A stretch of DNA of 5,602 bases from an uncultured Desulfobacterium sp. (GTDB lineage: Bacteria > Desulfobacterota > Desulfobacteria > Desulfobacterales > Desulfobacteraceae), in NCBI GenBank assembly GCA_937124525.1, contig CAKZLA010000211.1, positions 1 to 5,602 of the forward strand, given 5' to 3'. Under the pieces are notes generated by a model. The model worked only from the letters and a program-made list of their open reading frames with translations, did no database searches and was not told where the DNA came from. A program made the position numbers and the translations under genes. Every line of letters starts with the position of its first letter. The first letter of the stretch is position 1. Of the stretch, positions 1 through 4,697 are shown one piece after another.

Positions 1-380
1 TTTGGTTTAAATAGGGTAAGAACCAATATGGTCATCCCGGTTCTGGAAGGAAATATCTGGCCTGGGTCAATGTTAAATTTTTTAATGATCACTTCAAGGG
101 CTGCGGTGATATCCATGTACCAATAAATGGTTAGAATCAATGCCGTGGCAAGGGCAATGATGGAGCACGCAAAAATAAACACAGGATGTAGGTACCACCG
201 GGTTGGATTATAAATCTGAAAGCTCATGGCGCTATGATGCGACAGAATCCATAAGTAATCAAGGATTTCCTGGGGAGGAGTATAAACTTCTTCGTTAATG
301 CTGAATTTCAGGGGCTTACTGTGGATGACATAAGATAGGTCACGCCTCAAAAGCGGCGACCCAAAGGGGTCAGACTTGTG
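1..380 (-). CDS. Partial membrane protein of unknown function
   Basis: The minus-strand frame is open from a TAA at 383-381 to the left edge, so the C-terminus lies outside the window. I do not recognise the family. The translation has a soluble stretch (RRDLSYVIHSKPLKF, then NEEVYTPPQEILDYLW) followed by one clear hydrophobic segment (WYLHPVFIFACSIIALATAL and on to IYWYM, roughly 205 down to 120), a loop with a lysine pair, and the start of a second hydrophobic stretch near base 1. An inner-membrane protein is likely. The start is unresolved. The first ATG (227-225) has no Shine-Dalgarno and would discard coding-looking sequence. A TTG at 350 also lacks one. The top of the open frame, 358-380, lies in a palindromic repeat, so the native N-terminus may have been displaced. 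The coordinates give the open frame, not a proven start. Confidence 0.5.
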
Positions 381-455
381 TTATTGGCGTTATCGACCAC
401 ACAGCCTGTGCAAACTCCAAAACTACTTATAATGCCAATAATGCAAGCCTGACCC
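358..455. repeat. REP-like imperfect palindrome
   Basis: Two 27-bp arms, 367-393 and 429-455, are inverted copies matching at 23 of 27 positions. The shared core is GGGTCAG.CTTG..TTATTGGC.TTAT, with a 35-nt loop between the arms. The left arm begins inside a second small perfect hairpin (GACCC-aaag-GGGTC, 358-371). Palindromes beginning GGGTCAG near a CTTG motif are, from memory, typical of REP units mobilised by RAYT (TnpA-REP) transposases; no RAYT gene is visible here. It sits upstream of the leftward membrane-protein gene and overlaps its open frame, so it could act as an mRNA structure or simply be an inserted repeat. Confidence 0.65.
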
Positions 456-752
456 ATTGCTAATTTATCCTCTGAGCGGAAAAATGGAAATGCGTCCCAA
501 CCAGTAGCCATTTTTATTTTTTTATTCTTTCGAACATTGACAAATGCAAAACACAAACCATATTATCGCTAATATTATACAAACCTCGTCAGTTACAAAT
601 TTCCATAACTCATTGAATTTATTATTAGTGAAAAAAATGAATAAAAATTTCAGCCCTAATGATTTTAATTAATTGTAAAATAATGGCTTACCAAACTCAT
701 ATAGCTTACAACTCACGAGATACAAACATACCAGAATATAAAGGAGAAGATC
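456..752. promoter_or_regulatory. AT-rich intergenic region upstream of the usp gene
   Basis: About 300 bp with no convincing complete gene. It probably holds the promoter of the rightward usp gene and perhaps of the leftward membrane gene. I see no confident -35/-10 pair. A small perfect palindrome, ATATTA-tcgc-TAATAT (560-575), and an AT-rich stretch (TTAATTAATTG, near 666) are the only visible sites, and both have low information content in such AT-rich DNA. A minus-strand stretch at 511-456 reads MATGWDAFPFFRSEDKLA and looks more protein-like than its surroundings. It may be the 5' end of a gene interrupted by the palindrome at 358-455, but that is speculative. Confidence 0.35.
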
Positions 753-1268
753 ATGAAGGAAGATTTTAAGAAAATTTTATTTGCAACGGACCTGTCCAAC
801 AACTGTAGACATGCTTTTGCCTATGCTGCAAATATGGCGGCCCGGTACGAAGGAGGGATTACCCTTTTACACGTCATGGAAAGCGTACCTGAGTCATTGG
901 ATTCAAGACTCAAGGGACTGCTTGGCAAAGAGCAGTGGGAAATGCTCCATAGTAAACATGAACATGATGCCAGGGCTACCCTCATCGGCAAGAAAAATGA
1001 ATTATCCACCATTCACCAGGCCCTTGGCACCTTTTCAGATACGGCCCAGAGCGAAGAGTGCAGATACACCGTGGAAAATATCCTTGTCAAAGATGGTCAC
1101 GTGGTGGACACTATCCTGGAAACAGCCCAGGAAGAAGGGTGTGACCTAATTGTGCTGGGTTCAAACAAAACCATGTTTACAGAGTCGAAATCCATTGGAC
1201 ATCGTATCAAAAGCATTTTAAAACGCTCCAGAATTCCGGTTATAATGATTCCACCGGCGGATGAGTAA
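753..1268 (+). CDS. Universal stress protein, UspA family
   Basis: 171 aa, a single Usp domain, slightly longer than the usual 140-160 aa. The start is clear: AAGGAG (741-746) precedes the ATG by 6 nt. The N-terminus (KKILFATDLS, residues 6-15) is the first Usp beta strand and Asp loop. GGITLLHVME (34-43) is the second strand. Residues 45-105 form a charged, probably helical insert. VVDTILETAQEEGCDLIVLGS (117-137) is the classic Usp helix and strand, and IPVIMIP (161-167) is the last strand. In ATP-binding Usps the loop after the LGS strand is G-2x-G-9x-G-S/T. Here the spacing is kept (G136, position 139, G149) but position 139 is Lys and position 150 is His, so nucleotide binding is doubtful. 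The protein should be cytoplasmic and probably dimeric. No partner gene is adjacent and no strong terminator follows. Confidence 0.93.
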   Translation: MKEDFKKILFATDLSNNCRHAFAYAANMAARYEGGITLLHVMESVPESLDSRLKGLLGKEQWEMLHSKHEHDARATLIGKKNELSTIHQALGTFSDTAQSEECRYTVENILVKDGHVVDTILETAQEEGCDLIVLGSNKTMFTESKSIGHRIKSILKRSRIPVIMIPPADE

Positions 1269-1360
1269 GCACCTTTTCTCCAATATGAGTTAATATAATA
1301 AACTCCCCACTTGCTACTCGGATTGCTGGATTCAAAAATGGGTAGTTTCATTCTTATGAA

Positions 1361-1485
1361 GTCCCTAACACTAAGCGACACTTTAACTTAAAATGTATGC
1401 CAATTGATTTTTTGTGAGATTAATCATAGACAAAAGACCCTGTGTTTTTGTGTGAACAACTAAGTGTCGCTGTAGTGCTAAGGAC
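1361..1485. repeat. 125-bp inverted-repeat (MITE-like) element
   Basis: Left end GTCCCTAACACTA-AGCGACACTT (1361-1383) is matched by the inverted right end, which reads GTCCTTAGCACTACAGCGACACTT on the minus strand (1485-1462). That is about 24 bp of terminal inverted repeat with two substitutions and one 1-nt gap. The similarity carries weakly into the flanks (TTATG before the left arm, CATAA after the right). The interior (about 75 bp) has no coding frame. The size, terminal repeats and lack of coding fit a non-autonomous insertion element. No clear target-site duplication is visible, so a large regulatory hairpin or a repeat of another origin remains possible. It lies about 90 bp downstream of the usp stop. 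Confidence 0.55.
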
Positions 1486-1506
1486 CATAAATTTTATAAC
1501 TTGAAC

Positions 1507-1644
1507 GAAATAGCTTACCTTTTGGCCCATCTACTGCGTTGCATCAAGGGCCAAATAGGCCTGCTATTAAACCTTTGATGCGCCTTGTAGATGAACCACC
1601 AGATTTTATAGATTGGTCTGCACTATTTCTGTGCAACCTATTTC
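1507..1644. repeat. Long imperfect hairpin repeat
   Basis: A nested palindrome. The outermost pair is GAAATAG (1507-1513) with CTATTTC (1638-1644). The main stem runs GG..CATCTAC (1524-1534) with GTAGATG..CC (1587-1597), continues through GCATCAA (1541-1547) with TTGATGC (1575-1581), and closes with AATAG (1554-1558) and CTATT (1564-1568) around a 5-nt loop. A small separate hairpin, GCAC-tatttct-GTGC, occurs at 1620-1634. The region has no reading frame of its own. It looks like a dispersed intergenic repeat or a structured RNA lying between the 3' ends of two converging genes (usp and the 92-codon gene). No T-tract follows the stem on either strand, so it is not a simple terminator. Confidence 0.55.
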
Positions 1645-1661
1645 ATCTGCGATCCTAACGA

Positions 1662-1940
1662 TCATGGCAAGATCCCTTCAATGTCCGGCACACCATTGCG
1701 ACTTATCTTAAGAATGGCCCATTGATTTGCACCACCGGCAAGCTGCCGGTAGTGCGATCTCAACTTTCCAAAATCAAAGGTTTCCAGGGCCGTCTTCAAC
1801 CCTTCAATCTCTCTTTCCAGCTCATCTGTAAGCCCTTGTTTCAGGCTCACTGACACCCGATGATTATATATTTTTTTTATCTCTGTCTCTATACAGTGTT
1901 CCTGGAGATCCAGTTTTATTTTTATCTCCGGCAATGCCAT
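1662..1940 (-). CDS. Small hypothetical protein (92 aa)
   Basis: I do not recognise the family. The protein is charged and probably mainly helical, with a central E/L/K-rich stretch (LTDELEREIEGLKTALETF, about residues 38-56) that could form a short coiled coil. It has no signal peptide or membrane segment. The C-terminal part contains RQLAGGANQWAILKIS, which looks like a loop and beta strand. A good Shine-Dalgarno (GGAGGG, 1946-1941) stands directly against the ATG at 1940, too close for that start. A TTG two codons later (1934-1932) is placed about 7 nt from it and is the better start (90 aa). A frameshifted remnant ends 19 nt upstream on the same strand, so this was probably the second gene of a small operon. 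Confidence 0.6.
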   Translation of the reverse strand: MALPEIKIKLDLQEHCIETEIKKIYNHRVSVSLKQGLTDELEREIEGLKTALETFDFGKLRSHYRQLAGGANQWAILKISRNGVPDIEGILP

Positions 1941-1959
1941 CCCTCCATTAGTAGTTGAC

Positions 1960-2129
1960 TTAGGCTGCCAATGTAATCATGTCCGTTTCCATGGAAAAAC
2001 CTGCCCCCAACCCAGGATGGGCGATGTTGTGATCAAGCTCAGCATATTTTTTAAGATTGGTTTAACACGCCAGCCTAAATCATAATTAAAATAGCTGTCA
2101 ACCAATGCCCTTGCCAATTCTATTTCGAA
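1960..2129 (-). pseudogene. Frameshifted gene remnant upstream of the 92-aa gene
   Basis: Two overlapping minus-strand frames join into one protein-like sequence. From 2129 the first reads FEIELARALVDSYF, then DLGWRVKPILK. It then loses sense, while the next frame continues KYAELDHNIAHPGLGAGFS to ETDMITLAA and a TAA at 1962-1960. The switch falls at a run of six A's (minus strand, about 2053-2048). One more A would restore a single frame, so this is either a real one-base deletion or a homopolymer sequencing error. No ATG and no ribosome site is seen upstream, and a TAA at 2132-2130 closes the frame, so the 5' part is missing. The family is not recognised. It ends 19 nt before the start of the 92-codon gene. 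Confidence 0.4.
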
Positions 2130-2223
2130 TTAATTTCAATCTATATATGGCCGGTTGGTTCAAATTAATCAAAAACACGACATATATGTTTTTTACGTAT
2201 CAAACAAAATAGCAATTTTCTAT

Positions 2224-2283
2224 TTGACAAAGGGGCAGTCAATAAATACTTTTTTTGACAAACCATTATAATTATAGTATCAA
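2224..2283 (+). promoter_or_regulatory. Candidate promoter for the GGDEF gene
   Basis: A perfect TTGACA at 2255-2260 is followed after 17 bp by TATCAA (2278-2283), a plausible sigma-70 pair with an imperfect -10. A second TTGACAAA lies 31 bp upstream (2224-2231), and a TATAAT hexamer (2267-2272) is present at an unsuitable distance from either. The rest of 2130-2362 is very AT-rich and I see no gene in it. Confidence 0.35.
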
Positions 2284-2362
2284 AACAATTACTTTGTGTC
2301 ATCCTTACTTATTGCCTATGGAGATAACATCTTGTTTTTATACAGTTTAATTTTTAAATTTA

Positions 2363-3091
2363 ATGATCGATGACCCAGTTTTCACAAAATTGGCCGGAAA
2401 AAACTTGAACATCGAGTATCAGGAGGATGTTGTGAAACTGGATGAATTAGTAAGGTGCCCGATAGACATGAAGTCATGTCAAATTTATGACGCCTATCTC
2501 CGTTTAAAAAAAGAGTGTGAACGTCTTAGAGCCTTATCCATAAAAGATGAACTCACGGGATATTACAATTACTCGTTTCTCATGAACACTCTGGACTGTG
2601 AAATGGAACGAACAAAACGATCCGGCCTTCCCACCAGTATTATCATGGTCGACATTGATTTTTTCAAAAGGATCAACGACAGATTTGGTCATGAATCGGG
2701 TAATATCGCCCTCCGCTGGGCCAGCAAAATTTTCAAAGAAAATATTCGAAAAATGGATTTTCCATGCAGATACGGCGGAGAAGAATTTCTATTTATCCTG
2801 CCTAATGAAAACCTTATCAGTGCAGTAAAGATGGCGGAAAGACTCAGACAGAAGCTGGAAACAACTCCCCTTGTTTTGAAGAACCAGCCAATTATTCTCA
2901 CAGCAAGCTTTGGGGTAGAAGAATACAACGGGTACAAGAACGATAATGCGACACAATTCATCGAACGGGCAGATGCGTTTATGTATCAGGCAAAAAAAGC
3001 AGGACGTAACTGCACCTGTTATGATAAAAACCGTTTGAAGTCAGAATCCCAGCAAATTTCCATGGATGAGCGAAAAGCCCTGCTCCAGTGA
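2363..3091 (+). CDS. Diguanylate cyclase (GGDEF domain protein)
   Basis: Makes cyclic di-GMP from two GTP. As read from the ATG it has 242 residues. A short N-terminal helix (AYLRLKKECERLRAL, 44-58) leads through the typical linker DELTGYYN (62-69) into a complete GGDEF domain (about 62-220). Key parts are all present: DIDFFKRIND (97-106) with the metal-binding Asp, FGHESGN (108-114), the active-site GGEEF (138-142), and the product-inhibition site RKMD (129-132) five residues before it. YQAKKAGRNC follows in the C-terminal helix. There is no recognisable sensor domain or membrane segment, so it should be cytoplasmic, with input possibly through the N-terminal segment or a partner. The ATG at 2363 lacks a Shine-Dalgarno. 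A GTG at 2432 with a perfect one gives a 219-residue protein and is the likelier start. It converges with the J-domain gene across 20 bp. Confidence 0.93.
   Translation: MIDDPVFTKLAGKNLNIEYQEDVVKLDELVRCPIDMKSCQIYDAYLRLKKECERLRALSIKDELTGYYNYSFLMNTLDCEMERTKRSGLPTSIIMVDIDFFKRINDRFGHESGNIALRWASKIFKENIRKMDFPCRYGGEEFLFILPNENLISAVKMAERLRQKLETTPLVLKNQPIILTASFGVEEYNGYKNDNATQFIERADAFMYQAKKAGRNCTCYDKNRLKSESQQISMDERKALLQ
2421..2434 (+). promoter_or_regulatory. Strong ribosome binding site before an internal GTG start
   Basis: AGGAGG (2421-2426), five bases, then GTG (2432-2434), in frame with the GGDEF protein at codon 24. The upstream ATG (2363) is preceded only by A/T-rich sequence. The first 23 codons may therefore be untranslated leader, and the mature product may start at KLDELVRCPIDMK. 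The same site also precedes ATG-TTG-TGA at 2427 in another frame, which is too short to matter. Confidence 0.5.
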
Positions 3092-3111
3092 GCCCGTCAA
3101 GTATCAAGTTA

Positions 3112-3573
3112 TTAATCTGTGTTTTTCATGTCTGCCACCTTTCGTTGCAGTATCTCATCAAAGCTCTCTTTCTTAGCGGTCACATGAGAAGAACTTTCCT
3201 GGGCGGGCTTTCTCGGGCTCTCAGCTTTAGCTTCAGGACCGGCCTGGGAACCAAAAAGGCCCACTGCCTTTTGCAGCAAAGGCTTACCAATTATCACACT
3301 CCAGTGAAGCCAGGATAACCAGGGGATAAGGTATTTATTTTGTTTCAAGCCATCAATCGAAGTTTTTTTATTGGATTTTAACTGTGTGCAGATCACTTGA
3401 TATGCGAGATTGATCTGGGTCATCTCAATTTCTGCAGCCTTCATCAACCTTGGATCATGGCCGAAACGATCCGGATGACATTGTTTTGCCTTAATTCTGT
3501 ATTTTGCCTTTGCCTTTTCCAGGGAATCCCCCGGCACAATTCCCAGCAATTGATATGCTTTTTTCCTATCCAT
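3112..3573 (-). CDS. J-domain (DnaJ-like) protein with C-terminal extension
   Basis: 153 aa. The first 65 or so residues form a J domain: AYQLLGI (6-12), helix II KAKAKYRIKAKQC (20-32), the HPD motif at 33-35 that stimulates Hsp70 (DnaK) ATPase, then the helix III segment AAEIEMTQINLAYQVI (46-61). The glycine-rich and zinc-finger regions of full DnaJ are absent, so this is a type III J-protein. Residues 81-108 (from YLIPWLSWLHW to LFG) are hydrophobic and Trp-rich and could lie in or against the membrane. The tail is a low-complexity A/E/K/S linker (109-138) ending in a charged helix. Start: AGGGG about 6 nt before the ATG. The protein is probably a DnaK co-chaperone dedicated to an unknown client. 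It faces the GGDEF gene tail to tail, and an IS relic lies just upstream. Confidence 0.85.
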   Translation of the reverse strand: MDRKKAYQLLGIVPGDSLEKAKAKYRIKAKQCHPDRFGHDPRLMKAAEIEMTQINLAYQVICTQLKSNKKTSIDGLKQNKYLIPWLSWLHWSVIIGKPLLQKAVGLFGSQAGPEAKAESPRKPAQESSSHVTAKKESFDEILQRKVADMKNTD

Positions 3574-3636
3574 AAGCCGCCCCTAAAATTTTGCCATATT
3601 CAAAGAAGGGGGGTGTGGCGTTTTTTTTATAGAAAA

Positions 3637-3683
3637 CCGGCAAGAAAACCCCTGAGTCTTTAGCTCAAGGGATGAATTGCCGG
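3637..3683 (-). repeat. IS200/IS605-type right-end hairpin
   Basis: Just after the tnpA fragment stop (minus strand), an outer stem CCGGCAA (3683-3677) pairs with TTGCCGG (3643-3637). An inner stem CCCTTGAG pairs with CTCAGGGG (3671-3664 with 3656-3649, one G-T pair) around a 7-nt loop. The surrounding AATTCATCCC and GGGTTTTCTT are, from memory, the usual bases around the subterminal imperfect palindrome of IS200/IS605 ends. In the family this hairpin is bound by TnpA as single-stranded DNA and marks the transposon end. Confidence 0.65.
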
Positions 3684-3688
3684 GATCG

Positions 3689-3934
3689 CTAACCCTGAGA
3701 TTCAATATATTTCCTTACGGCATCAATTGAAGCCTTTCCGATTGAGCAACAAAAATATCCATCACTCCAAAAAAATTTCTGGAGCTGTGGCCATTCTTTC
3801 CATATACAATAAGTACTTTCATGCTTTAATAGTCGAACAATTTGCAATGGAAACAACTTGGGAACACTCTCTACCATCAAATGAATGTGGCCACAAAGTT
3901 TTGTCGTATTTTGAATAAATTCAAAGAGATACAT
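3689..3934 (-). pseudogene. tnpA: IS200/IS605 transposase TnpA, 3' fragment
   Basis: 81 codons of a Y1 HUH transposase that normally has about 130-150. The HUH metal-binding motif is present as GHIHLMVE (H16 and H18). It is followed by PKLFPLQIVRLLK, the typical FFWSDGYFCCSIGK segment, and the C-terminal helix VRKYIESQG with the presumed catalytic Tyr76. The first beta strands and helix (roughly 50-60 residues before the HUH) are missing. The frame is closed by TGA two codons before the first ATG, and sequence similarity begins only near residue 12, so the ATG is fortuitous and the gene is not functional. It is followed by the right-end hairpin. In intact elements TnpA cuts and joins single-stranded ends through the Tyr. 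Confidence 0.8.
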
Positions 3935-4142
3935 ACATCAATGTTTTTTGACAAAAAATGGTTCTAATGTGCTTAATATTTTTCACAACCGTCTTAATAC
4001 CATTTGTGATTTTCAAATAAGCACCTTTGTTTTGGACACCCACTGCCTTATAAATAAATAGAACCATTAAACTCAACGATGTCATGGGGCCGGATACTGT
4101 ATCTCTGCCTTCGGACTTGACGTCTTCCCTTGGACTTTTTGT
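3921..4142 (-). pseudogene. IscB-like C-terminal remnant, frameshifted
   Basis: Two minus-strand frames join into a segment like the C-terminal part of IscB, the IS200/IS605-borne HNH RNA-guided nuclease related to Cas9. One reads RRQVRRQRYSIRPHDIVEFN and stops at a TAA (4050-4048). The adjacent frame continues YKAVGVQNKGAYLKI, then VVKNIKHIRTIF, to a TGA at 3923-3921. The pattern (RY.I.P.D.V.FNG, then GVQNKG.Y.K, then VK.IK.I) is what I recall from IscB C-termini. A one-base change near 4050-4060 separates the halves. The HNH and RuvC parts and the start are absent: the fragment ends abruptly at the inverted-repeat element beginning at 4142. It runs straight into the tnpA fragment with a 14-bp overlap. 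Homology is judged by eye, so the family call is tentative. Confidence 0.45.
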
Positions 4143-4574
4143 GTTGGTCATAAGCTGGGCCACTATACAGGAACTGAATATATGTTATTGTCAATTGGCT
4201 GTAATTACTGACTTTATTTTTATATCATAAAAAAATACTTCAAAGTGGCCCATGTTATAACCAACCCCCAAACATCCAAATTAAAACATGGTATCTTGAC
4301 CTTACATTACACACAGGTTATAGTAAATAGTTTATTATGGATTTTAGTATTGTAATGCTCTTGTAAAAAGCCAGAAGTCCAATTTTTTATTACAACCCAT
4401 TGTAGATGAATAAGTCTTAAAACCATGTATGATGTGATAAAAATTTAAGAAGTTGGTCATAACATGGGCCACTTTGAACCAATTTTTTAGATCTAATAAT
4501 ATAGTCAATAATTACAGATAATTGACTATAATATATTTTCCGCATCCGTATATTGACCCATCTTATGACCAAAC
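4142..4574. mobile_element. Non-coding element with about 123-bp inverted arms
   Basis: Arm A (4142-4265) and arm B (4452-4574) are inverted copies, roughly three-quarters identical over their whole length and differing in length by one base. The inner ends (4239-4265 and 4452-4478, containing TTCAAAGTGGCCCATGTTAT) match at 26 of 27 bases. Each arm is itself bounded by inverted copies of about 20 bp (GTTGGTCATAA..TGGGCCAC) and has a central palindromic GTCAAT...ATTGAC. The 186-bp centre (4266-4451) shows no gene. Either two short MITE-like copies inserted in opposite orientation, or one 432-bp foldback-type element. AAATTTAA flanks arm B on both sides (4441-4448, 4577-4584) and could be a target duplication, though AT-richness weakens this. 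TGGGCCACTTT repeats recall IS21-family ends; that is only a suggestion. Confidence 0.6.
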
Positions 4575-4697
4575 CCAAATTTAATGGGTCGACTTTTTAC
4601 AGGTTCATCAACTTTGATATTGATAAAAATAATTTTTTTATAATCAAGTACTTACACACGCCAACATAGATACTAAAAAACAAAGAACAAGAGTTAT
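4575..4697 (+). promoter_or_regulatory. Leader region of the HDOD gene
   Basis: The 123 bp between the inverted-repeat element and the HDOD start are A/T-rich and contain no other gene. The ribosome site is weak (AAGAG at 4689-4693, before the ATG at 4698). No clear promoter hexamers are seen, so transcription may start inside the repeat element upstream. Confidence 0.3.

Larger units (their letters stand above)
3637..4142 (-). mobile_element. Decayed IS200/IS605-superfamily element
   Basis: The extent is set by the right-end hairpin and by the point where the iscB-like fragment is cut off. Only 3' parts of both genes remain. On the minus strand they lie in the order iscB-like, then tnpA, then right end. 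The missing tnpA 5' half lies exactly between them, implying an internal deletion, or insertion of one element into another. No left end is visible. It lies about 60 bp upstream of the J-domain gene, so the old right end may now be part of that gene's leader region. Confidence 0.6.

Noticed and set aside
347..556. 69-codon minus-strand open frame as a complete gene
   Set aside because: Most of it runs through the palindrome at 358-455, it has no ribosome site, and the translation matches nothing recognisable. Only the 511-456 part might be a true fragment.
1269..1320. Rho-independent terminator after usp (GAGTT...AACTC)
   Set aside because: The stem is only five A/T-rich pairs and no T-tract follows.
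781..1381. Other open frames over and beside the usp gene
   Set aside because: They overlap a well-supported Usp domain in other frames, lack ribosome sites and show no domain.
2318..2350. Ten-codon leader peptide (MEITSCFYTV) before the GGDEF gene
   Set aside because: It has no ribosome site and no following attenuator-like hairpin, so it is likely chance.
2598..2961. Overlapping open frames inside the GGDEF gene on both strands
   Set aside because: Shadows of an intact GGDEF domain with all its motifs.
3088..3663. Plus-strand open frames across the J-domain gene
   Set aside because: The minus strand encodes a clear J domain with HPD and a Shine-Dalgarno. The plus-strand frames are antisense by-products.
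3727..3918. Plus-strand open frame over the tnpA fragment
   Set aside because: Antisense to a recognisable HUH transposase segment.
4142..4574. CRISPR array
   Set aside because: The repeats are inverted rather than direct, are only two long arms, and have no regular spacers or cas genes.
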